From NCBI GenBank assembly GCA_022432975.1, contig CM039505.1, forward strand, positions 53,357,749 to 53,421,748: a stretch of DNA of 64,000 nucleotides, read 5' to 3'. Below are positions 13,271-24,623 of the stretch, in pieces. Source of the stretch: Begonia masoniana. Its lineage: Eukaryota; Streptophyta; Magnoliopsida; Cucurbitales; Begoniaceae. The position numbers and the translations under genes are program-made. Positions within the stretch are counted from its first letter, which is position 1. The number at the start of each line of letters is the position of its first letter. Below the pieces are notes generated by a model, which saw only the letters and a program-made list of their open reading frames with translations, was not told where the DNA came from and made no database searches.

Positions 13271-14300
13271 AATATAGGGCACAATTACATAGTAAACCCT
13301 GAATTATGGGGTCATTGACGAAATAAATATAGAACTATTTTTGTTAACAAACCTTAAAACTATAAAAAATTGGACAAAAAACAAAACTCAGTGGAGCTAT
13401 CTCCTCAATCTACGGGGGGGCGAGCACTAAAGAACGGGAGCCTTCTCAAGGAGATTTTCCAAAATATAGTGGCCTTATGGACCAAACGGATATTGGATTT
13501 TCCTGAAACTTTTACATTTAACCATTATTATGGAAGAAAATAATTCTTGAAAGTTTTTCATGATTTCGAGTACAATTTAACGATTTAGCATAATTTTTGA
13601 TTAGTTTTTTACAAAATAATTTATCAATATTACGTGTCATTCACAAATTATGAAACTGCAAACAGTTTTCCTATGAAGGGGGAAGGTGTACAAATTACAA
13701 AAAATAAAGATCGTTTGGTATATCTTTTAAGATAACCACTAATATTTTGGGAGATTTTCTAGAACGGGAGCCCGTTCCGAGCACTTTATCTGGAACGCCT
13801 AGAGAACGGGAGCTTTTTCGCTAGAAAATCTCCAAAATAGTAGGACATGTTAGAAAAATATACAAACAATATTCAATTTTCTTGAACTTTTATCCAAGGG
13901 TCTACCAGATTAATAGGAAGACTTTGGAAAGTTTTAATTTTTGGTGACCTGCGTAATTTTAATGATTATTTTTAAAAACAAACGTAAAAAATGATGTAAT
14001 TGTGAAAACTTCAAGAAATTTCTTTCATGATTAGTGGACATGGTAAAATTTTAGGAAAATCCAATATTGTTGGTGTATTGGCCACTAATATTTTGGAGAG
14101 AATTTCCATGGAATGGGGAATCCCGTCTCAAGCGCTCCACTTAAGATTGAAGGAAAACGGGACGCTATTCTGAGAACGGGCTCCCACTGACATTTTTGTT
14201 TTGTTAGATTTGATAGGTTAAGTTTTTTTATAACGAACATAGTTCAAGGTTTATTTCGTTAATGACCCCCCATAGGTCGGCGTTTATGGTGTAACATTAC
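13271..14300. mobile_element. Foldback (inverted-repeat) element, about 1 kb
   Basis: The left end (GTAAACC, GGGGTCATTGACGAAATA) matches the reverse complement of the right end (TATTTCGTTAATGACCCC). Within it, a motif built on GAACGGGAGC next to GGAGATTTTCC recurs in both orientations near 13435, 13750, 13805 and 14165, so the interior is itself a set of smaller inverted repeats. No coding capacity. It sits between CID exons 7 and 6. No clear TSD could be fixed. Confidence 0.55.
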
Positions 14301-16018
14301 CATTAATATATTGATGAAAATGATAGAAAGACAATTAAAATGATATACAACCATTAACAACTTAAATGAGAAAAGAACAAAACACGGACCAATTAAAATG
14401 AGGTCTAAATTATTAGGATTTTCAAGACATATTTTACCTTAATGAATACATTCTGACTTCTAAAAGCTGTACAAAGGAGTGATTTTACAAGAAATCATCG
14501 CCCAGTTGTCAACTCTATACCAGTGCAGATGATTAGTGAATTTGGATAAAGACAAAATAGATAACGCACAACCGCGATCAAATCCAGATAATTTTGTATG
14601 GCTTAAAAATAAATGTATTTTCTGTCAATATAGCTAATTTTGGATAGTATATATATATAAATGGATTTTTGTTCGACTTGGGTGATAACAAATAATTCAT
14701 GCATGTCTGCTTCAATTAAAACAAACCAAAAAAAAAGGAATAAATTCAAATGAATGGACAGTTCGTCATATAATCCTGCGACATAACAAGGTGTATTCCA
14801 CTAAAAAATATTTAAGAATTTTAAATTACAGTAAACATGTATATCAGAGATGTAAATATATTATATAAGAAGGAAAATAAAAACTTATGAATATGAATGC
14901 GGGAGGGAGCAACCTTAGCAGAGTTAATGTAGAAAAAATTTATAGTAATGGCCTCCGAAAAAAGTATCTTAGATTTGAAAATACTTTGGGTCTATTACCG
15001 ATTACATAAAACTGTTAATACATATCTCAAAAAGAATTTACCACATTTTGGGAAGAAGGATTAAAAACCTACAATTAAGAGGCCACCCTTTTGCTTTAGG
15101 TTCATAATTCTCTACTCCAGTTATTACAGATGGAACAGGAGGATATCATGTACGTTTTTTTTATTAAGGAGATCGCAGATGCCAAGTCTTTTCATCTTCT
15201 TCTTGTATTACTTTTATTGGGCTGGAGGAGAGTTAAGTAATTAACTCTTTCTATATAGTTTCTCGGGGTTAAGTACTTTCTGAAGCTCACTCCTTCGGTA
15301 TTAGTTTTTTTTATGGGTAAACTAGCAATATGGATATCGGATGCAGGAGGTATCAACAGCGAATACCCTATAGTTATTCTTTTTTTTTTCGCAATTGCCT
15401 ATAAGTAAATTTCTTAGCAATAGAATGATCCTCCGTTCCCCGAAACCGTAAGTCATGCAGGTATTGTACACGTGGTGATGAGAACAGAGCCTAATCATAT
15501 GAAAACGAAAGGCAGACGACAATGAACCGTTGTGCCTTCAATCTCTGCCCCCCTTGATAACGTCATCGTCTATCTTGTTTCCTGAAATTAGGATATGTTC
15601 TCGTCACCACGTGGTGAAACTAGTTGTTTTGAAAAGAGTGGCTAGCAGATTTCTAGAGGCATAAGTATGAGGTGTTAATTAGTTTAAAAATAAACTAAAG
15701 GGTATCAGTTTGATACACCTAAGTTGAGGCTATAGATTGCTATTTGCCCTTTTTTATTAAATCACATATTTGACATTAAAAAAAAAAGAATGTTATTGAT
15801 ACATGTGAAGATATAACCTCAAGCCATACTTCTATAGTAATATAAAACATTCTAACTCAGTATCGTGCTTTTGTTTTTGAGGTTATGTTAACATCTACAG
15901 CTCCTTTCATTATTCTATTCTATATAGCCCCGATATGTCATCATGATTGTATACGAAGCAATTCAAAGAATCAAATACTACGTAGTACTGAAAAAAGAAA
16001 CCCTAGTAAAAATCTTAC
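14301..16018. other. Intron of the CID gene, no gene seen
   Basis: AT-rich sequence with a short TA run near 14650. It contains one inverted pair of G-box-like sites (ACACGTGGTGATGAGAACA near 15467 and its mirror near 15597), about 130 bp apart. Nothing else is recognised. Confidence 0.4.
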
Positions 16019-16919
16019 TTGCAATTCGGAGAATTGATTCAAGCATTGATTCCTGAAAAATTTCACATCCATGGAGCATGCATTAAACATTAAAATGTCA
16101 ATTATCAAAAACATAGTTTCTTATAAAAAAATGTTACTAAAGCTTGAAAACAAAGTGTTAAAAATCTACTGGTCTTGAAAGAGCTTCTCTAGTAGGAAAA
16201 GTCAAAGACGCCTAGTTGCTGAGTGCTTTCTACTGAGCAATACATGAATGAAGTATTTTTCCTGACCTGTAGCTGTTCATTCCAATAATATAGATCAACG
16301 GCTGGTCCACTAAAAAGAAAAATATTGCGCATTTAAATTTATATGCTTGAACGCTTAACCAGCATATGAACAAAGTACAACAACATAAAGACACAAGTGA
16401 CGTCTGCAATAACAAGCATCAATTTTGGATGATTTGGCATTACAAACATACTTAAGCTTGATGATATGGGAGTCAAAAATTATAACTTACCATAGAATAC
16501 ATGGATTGTCATAGATGCACGAGTTGCCCGTGTAATTAGAATTGAATACACCACTTTTTTTTTTTGTAAACAAAAATATTATCTGGATAGAAATCTCCTC
16601 TACCAAAAGCATAGAACGATGCTACTAAAATGTTGCTTTGACTTTTTTTATACTTGAAAGACCAAAAACACAAGATCCTGTTGCAATGGTGGTAAGGAGA
16701 GGAAGTTATGGGTGAATTATTAAAAGAAGAGATAAAACGGTTGAAAATGACGAGTTTTGGGTTTTGTGAAGCTGAGTGGCAAGATAGTGAAGAAGAATTA
16801 AGGGAAGTTGTGCAGGAGGGTTAAAGAGGAGCGATTGTGGAAGACATCAATACTGTGTATCTTCTTGATTGCTGTTAGAATTAGCTGTAGTTTTTGGTGT
16901 AACTATGGTTATTTTCGGG

Positions 16920-17230
16920 CAGGATATTGCCAATCGAAATCCATTATATTAGAATAAACAAAAATTACAAGAAACAGAATTCTAAAACCAACCACAACTC
17001 TTAACATCAATGTTAAATTCAGAAACCCTAATAATCTATTAGGAACATTTCTTCATCAATTATCATCATAAAAACATGTTCATTCACACTCCACTTTCTC
17101 ATCTATAATAACCTATTTTTATTAACTCAACTTCCTTCAAAACTTCTCATAACTAACAAAAACTAACATTACAATTATATAATATCAAACTACTCCTATG
17201 ATTATTTCCTAACACAGGAGTTACTGGACC
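16920..17230 (-). repeat. LTR-like fragment related to the gag-only element at 20658-22435
   Basis: The word order (AACAAAAATTACAAG, CATCTATAATAA, TTCCTTCAAAACTTC) resembles both LTRs of the element at 20658-22435. No partner LTR or primer site is seen nearby, so it is a diverged relic. Confidence 0.35.
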
Positions 17231-17869
17231 TGCAACGTTTTATTTTCTGTTGCATTCTGTTGGTTACTAGTTATGGTATTTCTTGCTGTGAGGGTGTTGG
17301 TTTTAGTTGCAGATAATTTATTGAGCATTTTAAGAAGCTTACCAGCCATCAGATCCACAAAATGTTTAATGGGAATCGTTATTCTAATAGTATCCAACTA
17401 ATTATTTGGCATCAAATCTTTGATAAGAAAAGCATTCTGGTGTAGCAAGAAAAATCAAAAAACCAAGTTAAGAAACCAAACTCCAAGGTTAGATGAATTA
17501 AACCGCAAAAGGATAAGGCAGCACAAAAATATGTTTACAGTAGCATTGACTAAATAAACAGATATTACATTGATGTCGAAGATTATAGCACAATCCAGCC
17601 TAAAGAAGAAAAAAATTCTTATCAGTTAAAAAAAAACTTTATGGTCATCTGCAATTAACTTTGTTTGAAATAGAACACTCCAATAAATGAAGTTCTTCAC
17701 AATTTTTATACAGTCGTCAATGCTAAGAATTACTCTTTCTAATACTCTTTATGGAGACAAAAAGCTTGGTAGTTCATGTATATGTTGAAGGAGGTAGAGA
17801 TAACAAACTATGAGGGTAGATAAGAAATCTTTAGAGAATAATTTACCTTAGAACAGAACGGAATTACCA

Positions 17870-18140
17870 AAAGAATAAAAAAATCAGTCGGGTGCAAATG
17901 AGTTTTTACAGTTAAATATAAACCCGATGGCTCCTTACAGAAGTATCAATTGAGATTCGTAGCAAAAGGTTACACTCATACTTATCTGCCAGATAATTAG
18001 AAGACATTTGCTGCTGTAGAGAAGAACATAGTGCAAATATTATTTTCATTGGCAGCTAATTTTGATCGGGAACTTGATCAATTTGAAAAATATGTTTTTC
18101 TACCCAGAGATCTCAAATGTAAATATGAATGGATATCCTA
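17870..18140 (+). pseudogene. Ty1/copia reverse transcriptase fragment
   Basis: Translates to YQLRFVAKGYTHT, then after a stop KTFAAVEK..., LFSLAANFDRELDQF and VFLPRDLK, the order expected for the Copia RT domain (the LVAKGY block followed by LSLAA...L-QFDVK-AFLHGDL). It has in-frame stops and missing bases and no LTRs can be assigned. It lies in intron 4 of the CID gene, on the opposite strand. Confidence 0.7.
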
Positions 18141-18487
18141 GACAGTTTTGGTAATGTCTTGCCAAAGATTCACAACCAAAAGAATAAGATATTAGGTATC
18201 AGGACATTCTTTGAATTTTTAGCCACACAGGATCCAAGATTATGGTTTGGAGCAAAGGCTTGAATTTTGGCATTAGTTTGTAAAGGATGGTCCAAATTTA
18301 TCCAGTTGTCTTTAAGAACTCATAGTGACTTCTAATTTTCGGTAAATTCCAAAGCCAAGACATTAAGTCTTCCTTGTCCATTGAATAAATTCGGGATGAT
18401 TAGCAGAAGGTGGAGATCTTTGATGAAAATTTTTATATTTTTCTTTCATAAAGGTCAGCTCCAATTGCGACACTTGTAAGTAATTTG

Positions 18488-18960
18488 TGACAGAATGAGA
18501 GAGGTATAACTCATTTCAAAAGCTAGCTCAATGATTGAGGGAATCCTCTCATATTACATACTGGACTTTTCACTTCCTCTCTGTCGATATGAGACTCTTT
18601 ACATCCGCCCACACGTCTAGCGTGATAGGTTTTTCCTTCACGTTTAGCGTATTCGGTCCTCACATCGTACAAAGTTTTCAACTCTAATGCCATGACAGAA
18701 TGAGAGAAATAGAACTCATTTCAAAAGCTAGTTCAACTCTTTACATCCGCCTACACGTCTAGCGCGATAGGTTTTTCCTTCACGTCTATTGTGTTAGGTC
18801 GTGTTCGGTCCTCACATCGTACAGAGTTTTCAGCTCTGATACCATGATAGAATGAGAGGGGTATAACTCATTCTAAAAGCTAGCTCAAGAATTGAGGGAA
18901 TCCCCTCATATTATATACTGAATCTTTCACTTCCTCTCTGTCGATGTGAGACTCCTTACA
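18488..18960 (-). mobile_element. Tandem TRIM retrotransposon, three LTRs and two internal regions
   Basis: Three copies of a short LTR occur: 18488-18603 (116 bp), 18693-18745 (53 bp, internally deleted) and 18845-18960 (116 bp). They are separated by two roughly 90-100-bp internal segments, 18604-18692 and 18746-18844. On the minus strand the LTR runs TGTAA...TCTATCA and is followed by TGGTATCAGAGC (18833-18844), the initiator tRNA-Met primer site. A purine-rich GTGTAGGCGGA precedes the next LTR. The whole block is flanked by ATTTG at 18483-18487 and 18961-18965, a perfect 5-bp TSD, so it integrated or persisted as one unit. No protein is encoded, as usual for TRIMs. Confidence 0.85.
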
Positions 18961-19179
18961 ATTTGGCCATTTAATCAATGCATTAAATGAGGGCCATGAA
19001 GATTAGAGGAAATCGTGAAATTTGGTACTGCTCAGTTTCCACGATAGGAATTAGATGTTGACTAATATAAGTGTCGCTTGGACCTGCTCAAGACTGATAA
19101 AATTAGGTCTTTTTTTCTTTCTAAAATTTTCTCCAACTATTTCAATCTAACAAAGATAAAATTTGGTTAACTCCAAAGC

Positions 19180-19870
19180 TTGGTTACGATAATGGACACC
19201 CTTGCTGACCTACAAGATGCTACTCATGCAAGTCTTCAATCATCTGATAGAGAGGTTGTGCATGGTATTCCCAAAGGTTCTCAAGTGCAGAGAACAAGGC
19301 GATCATATGCAACCGATGCAATAACAGCAGCTGTGGCTTTGCCAAAGGCTCTGTTGCAGCTGCCAAGGTTGATCAAATGCAATTCTGTAAGCAAAATTGA
19401 TGGCTGATGCAGCATTGGCTTTTACAGGTTATGAATATTAAGGTCATAATCGTGATTAGTGTTGGAAAGGGCAATTCTGCCTCCAAATTGAGGAGTGAAG
19501 GTGGAAAAATCAATAGTTCTATAACTCTGGCTTCTAATGAGGCTGCTAGAAAGGGGATATAACCACAGCATCAAAAGAAACTGAACACAGTTGCTATTGT
19601 GAAAGCTACCGAGCTTGCTAAAGAAGCAGTGGCGCAAGCGGGAAAATCTGTTGCTACACAGGAGTATATGGGCCAATAATGCTCATCCAATTGAGGCTAA
19701 CAAGGCCAATGGTCGATGTGCTCAGTGCTGGGACTCTGTGAAGCAATTGGAGTTGGCCAACCAATCTAAGATCAAAGTCATGCTTCAATGGGAGACACCA
19801 AGATCGTTGAAAGATCTATCAAGAGGTTTTGTGAGGTTGACAGCATATTATTTGAATATGGGGTGGTCTA
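19180..19870 (+). pseudogene. Unidentified coding-like relic
   Basis: A 75-codon frame (19180-19407) rich in Ala/Leu is followed by broken frames with words such as ATELAKEAVAQAGKSVA around 19600-19660 and a short frame up to 19878. Codon-like composition and runs of similar hydrophobicity suggest a decayed exon or processed copy of a host gene. I do not recognise the family and give no function. It lies in CID intron 4, antisense to the gene. Confidence 0.3.
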
Positions 19871-20657
19871 CGGAATGATTTGAGCCTTTTGATACCTTTC
19901 ACCATCAAATTCCCAACTGGCACCTTGAGACAAGGTGCATGTTTAGGGCAGGGGGAATTGATAAGCCTCTTTCTGTATTCACTCACTTTTGGCATTAAAG
20001 GCCTAATATAAGGCTCAAACAAATAAGATCTATGAATGAGAGAGATAAAGATCATTCTAATATAATTAAAATGAGAGGGGTAAGGTGAGAAAATTGCTAA
20101 AATAGTTGTTCTATTCTGCTGGAGGGGATTTGGAGAGTGTAGTGATAAGCAACAGGTGTCCCAACATATAGTTGTATTTTGTTGGAGGGGAGTTGGAGAG
20201 TATGTAAAGGGAGTGGAGGGAATGAAAGAGATTCATTCAAGTTGATATTGGGGATTTCTTACAAAGTAGAGCTGGTAGAACTCTCGAATAGTCAATCCTA
20301 TCTGACATTATTCTTTATTTCCTATAGCAACCAATAGTGATTCCATTTTATGAATAGGGCTCCTAAGAACCCTTTCCCAACTCGTTCCTCACTGAGAAGC
20401 AGCATTGATTGATTGCTCAGATTCTAACAATAAAGACTAAGAAAGATGAATAAAACTCGCTGGTTCGTTCTGGAAAACACATTCCTTCAAGTTGAACAAA
20501 TCTGCACAAACCTTTGATGATGAACATTGAATGGGTCTGAGAATTCCAAAGATGAGAATGGAGGAACGAAAAAAATTTCTCTGAACATTTTTGGGAAGAA
20601 CCAATAATAAAGGTTTCTTTGGAATAGACAATACTACTTACAACAGAAGTGTTGTTT

Positions 20658-22435
20658 TGTGATTCGAGTGGACCAATTTGATAGATAAACCACACTTGTT
20701 TTTTAGTAACAACTAACAATTACAACTTAACCACAAATCTGTAGTTCTAAACTTCAGATTTGGATTACACGTATTACAAGAACTATCATCTAAAACATAA
20801 TTTTTTTCAACATCATAACCACTTCTCATTTCACCCTCCGCTTTCCCATCTATAATAATCCACTCAACTCACTCTAATTTCTCCCAAAACTTTTCACTAA
20901 CTTATAAAAACAACTTTCCTATTTAACAACTACTTTCTGTAATAAACATTATATAATAATTTCATCAATACTTCCTCCATCGAGTTCAACCTTGTCCTCA
21001 ATGTCGCAAAATAAAAATTGAAGTTCAATCACATAAATCCTTCATTGGTGGCCTTTTCGTTTATTTTATTCGATTCTAAAACCAATGAATCTCATCCAGT
21101 ATCATCATATTGATATAATTCTTATAACGATGGCCAACTTGTTATTTTTTTTCACAACGGAAACCAAAATTAGCCTCTTTGATGTTGTCGAAGTCGTAGT
21201 CGCTCGTTGATCTCCATTGTCTATCCAATCACCAACAGGAGCTTCATTTCTTTGAACTCCACCATCAGTTGGGACATTGAGTTGAGCTTAAAAATAATTA
21301 GGAATAAATTGGATTTTGTTAGAGCAAAGTTGATTTGAACCCAATCTAACGTCCTTACTGGACGGATTGTTGTACTTATTCTCATATTTAAGAGCCAACA
21401 TAAGAGCACCGCAAACATTTCTAAGCCGCATGATACATACATCATCTTGCAAGTCACCCGATAATCCATCAAGTAAAGCTCCTAAAAGTGACTATCGATT
21501 CATACCTCGAATACAAACTGTTAATTCCTGAAATTGATCTTCTTACTCCTCATTACTTCCCGTTTGTTTTAAACTAATAAGTTGTTCTCAGGGAGAACGA
21601 AATTCTTTAGGCCCCAAATGTTGATCCATAGCAAATTTTAGTTCTTCTGCCAAAATCCATTCAAAAAAATCTCAAGCTTTCCTGATTAAATATTCAAAAA
21701 CAGTAAAAATTCAGTCATCGGGATGAATCCTAGCCACATGAAAAAATCTGTAAACTTTTTTAACCCATGCAATCCAACCCTCTCAATAACAAAAAAAAAG
21801 AACTCTACGTGTGGAGAATTACACCACGCATGTTTGCGATGAAACCCAGGTGGAGGTATTGTGACTGCGAAACCCACACCTTTCAATACCTCCAACCCAC
21901 GTTGGATCTCCAGTTAGGCGAGGAGGGAATGACTCAAGCCCTCGACGAACTGGGTTCTGTCCACGGCGCACTTAGCAACTCCCTGCCATGATAGACTTTC
22001 TGTTCAGCATGGTTCAGTCCCACTTTGTTTGTCAGGGTCTGTCCACGATTGGTTTTCTCTTCTGCGAGGACCCGAGAGCACGACAGGGGTTGAGTGTTTC
22101 TCCTTGTTTCCGTTCTTATTCCAACCATTTTGTTATCCATTTCTTCTCTTCGATCTCCTCTCGTCACTGATTTGGCCATGCTCTGATACCAAATTGATGT
22201 GTAGGAGATCAAATTGATAGATAAACAACATTTTTTTTTTAGTAACTAACAATTACAACTTAAACATATTTTTCTTCAACATCATAATTACTTTACATTT
22301 CACACTCCCCTTTGCCATCTATAATAACTCTCTTAACTCACTCTAACTTTCCATAAAACTTCCTAATAACTAATAAAAATAACTTTTCTATTTAACCATT
22401 ACTTTCTATAATAAATATTATATAATAATTACATC
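20658..22435 (-). mobile_element. Gag-only (TR-GAG-like) LTR element no. 3
   Basis: LTR-like ends at about 20658-20967 and 22195-22435 share AACTAACAATTACAACTTAA and CATCTATAATAA. On the minus strand the right LTR is followed by TGGTATCAGAGC (about 22181-22192), a tRNA-Met primer site. The left LTR is preceded by TTGAGGACAAGGTTGAAC, a block often found before the 3' LTR. The interior gives broken Gypsy-type Gag words on the minus strand (ERVGLHGLKKFTDFF, LRLRNVCGALMLALKYENK in a shifted frame). No RT or integrase. Exact ends and TSD are uncertain. Confidence 0.65.
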
Positions 22436-22521
22436 TTTTTCTTCGACCAGTCCTTTGTACATCTCTTTAAAGTTTTGAATTTTTATTATACAAAGCAAAT
22501 TAGACAAGGAAAGTATAATAG

Positions 22522-24527
22522 TGTAACATATTAGGGTTTTGAATTTCAAATTCGAAAATTTCCCAAATCAAAGTAAAAAAAAAAAAAAAAAACTTAATCT
22601 AAGATTTAATTCGTACAATCCCTAAGATTCAAATAATCGAATGAACCTAACCTGAAAATCGTCAAAAAACAGAAGAAGTTTGGATTTAGCAGAGGCAAAT
22701 CCGAGTGGATCTCGGAATTGGGAGAAATTTCACCTCTGAAAATCTGACGGTGAACAGATGAATTTAGTCTGGAAATTGTCCAGAAACAAAGGTAGATCAG
22801 ATTCATCAGCTCAAAAAATCCAAGCTGATCAGTTCAAAGCTCAAGAAATCCGAGTTGAACTCAGATTTTTCAGAGGAGCGGGGTTACGAGCCTCTCTTAT
22901 AAATAGAGAGGCTCGGTGAATGAGGAAATCACACCAGCTCTCTCTATCCCTCTCGAGTACTTCAAACAGAGAAGATTACTCACCTCAGTCTCCGACGTGA
23001 CAAAATCCCTCTCGGCCGAGCTTCACTTTGCGACAACGGGAAACTTCTTCCGATCGAGCGAACTCCCATTAGCGGCGTAAGATTTTTCTCTCGCTATCCT
23101 TAACTCTCTCTGCTTCACTTTCCCTTTCTCTCGACAGAACTCAAACGGACGAAGGACGAAGTCTGAGGGACTAGGTTCTTTTAAAAGATCAGACTGAACT
23201 GGTTCATTTAAGTCCAACCAAACTGGTCCAGCCAAACCGAATCGAACTGACCCATTCGAACTAGATCCGATCCAACTGAACCGGACTCGACCCAAATTCT
23301 GTCCCGAATCATACCAAACCAATCTAAGATTTTACCGGTAAGAAATTTCTGCCTAAATCCTTTTGAAATGAATTTATTAAAGTGGAAATTAATATCCAAT
23401 ATTTTATTTGGGCAGGAAAATTCTGAAAGTCATATGAACCAACCCAAATTTCGACCCGGTCCGACCTAAGACCACACTTAAAGAAATTCTTCCCAAATTC
23501 TTCTAAAATTGAATTTATTTAAGTGGGAATTTGATACCAAGATTTTGTTTAAGCAAGATATTATTGGAATATTGGAAAATCCCGATAAACCCTAACCGCT
23601 CGGACTCTAAATAAGTGAAAGTACCACGTTTTCAACGTTTTAGTTACGACTCTACATCACAAAATTTATGTTATTTTCTTATTATTGTTTTATTATTACA
23701 TGTTTCCGATATTTGAGCATGCATGTTTACTCATTGACATAGAATTGTATAAAGATAAAATTGATAGGACATTTTGTATGTGTATGAATATGATGAAATT
23801 GACAGAAAATACGTGATAACAAAAACTTGAACGACAATGAGATAGTGAGCTTGAACGGAAAAATATGTGATAGCAAAACCCTGAACGACAATGAGACGGC
23901 TATACCTAAACGAAAGTAAGATGACAAAATCTTAACGACAATGAGATGGTTAAGTCTGATCGAAAGTTAGGAAATGAGTACCAATCAAATGTAACTGTTA
24001 AATTAGGATTTGGTAAAAGTAATATTAATTTTGCGCTTACACATGTTTTCGCTTATGAAGTTATTCTTATAGTTTATAATTTTGTGATGTAGGTGAGTTT
24101 TTGTCTAAGGAATAAATGACGTTGCTCGAGAATCTCCCAGAGGCAAATGATGATACAGAAGAAAAAAATATTTTTTGTTCAAAAGAATGAATTTAATTAG
24201 TATGTTTTAGTTTTCGATGACAATTAATATTTGTATTTCAGTTAAAACTCTTATGTTGACTTTATCGTTAATAAAGTCTTATGAATTGTTTAAATTCTGC
24301 ACTTATTTTAATTTTGATTAAGTTATTTTATGTTTGAATTTTTGTTTAAAGACTTCCGCGCATTTAATATTTTAATTATTATTTAAAGATTTTCAATGTT
24401 CTGAAATTAGAGTTTTTAACTATCGAATTTAAACCAAAATCAATTTAGGAAATTTTTTTAAGATTTTCAAAATTAAAGTTTCAAATTGAGAAAATTAAAT
24501 TTGAGATTTTAAAATTGAGGCGTTACA
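22522..24527 (-). mobile_element. Solo LTR, family A (Gypsy-type), 2.0 kb
   Basis: On the minus strand it starts TGTAACGCCTC at 24527 and ends ...TATGTTACA at 22522. Flanks are AATAG (22517-22521) and AAGAG (24528-24532), a 4/5 match that looks like a mutated TSD. The LTR at 58632-60360 is its homologue in the other orientation (shared blocks around TCACCTACATCAC, ACATAAATTTA and the Tyr/Asn-poor purine stretches). No internal region or partner LTR is present. It lies in intron 4 of the CID gene, only 97 bp from the exon 4 splice donor. Confidence 0.7.
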
Positions 24528-24623
24528 AAGAGATGCCAATATTTGCCTAAGAATACAAATTAAAAATTTCAATTAAAACAAAAAAGATGCGTAGAGTAGA
24601 ACAAAAAAGAACATATTTCATAC

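Larger units (their letters stand above)
11439..16309 (-). pseudogene. RPRD1-like CID protein, exons 5-8 with many frameshifts
   Basis: Continuation of the same gene. Exon 5 (about 16169-16309) gives the coiled-coil words NEQLQ and EKILHSCIAQ with frame breaks between them. Exon 6 (16019-16052) gives ESMLESI and is 34 nt where phase-0 borders need 36. Exon 7 (about 12198-12497, donor GTAACG) gives EEENK, KLAASASSATM, LTSVLSSLVAEEAPSMNGG in different frames. Exon 8 (about 11439-11880) gives APPPPLPAHMP, GLARPALQP and GYYRP, the proline-rich C-terminus of plant members, again in three frames. Nearly all breaks are single missing or extra bases at short homopolymers. This is either true pseudogenisation of the 3' half or uncorrected long-read indel error in this stretch; exons 1-4 and AGD14 are clean, so the damage is local. 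Confidence 0.75.

Noticed and set aside
16230..16415. Separate small minus-strand gene
   Set aside because: Its end (SGKILHSCIAQ) is the frameshifted exon 5 of the CID gene; the rest is intron.
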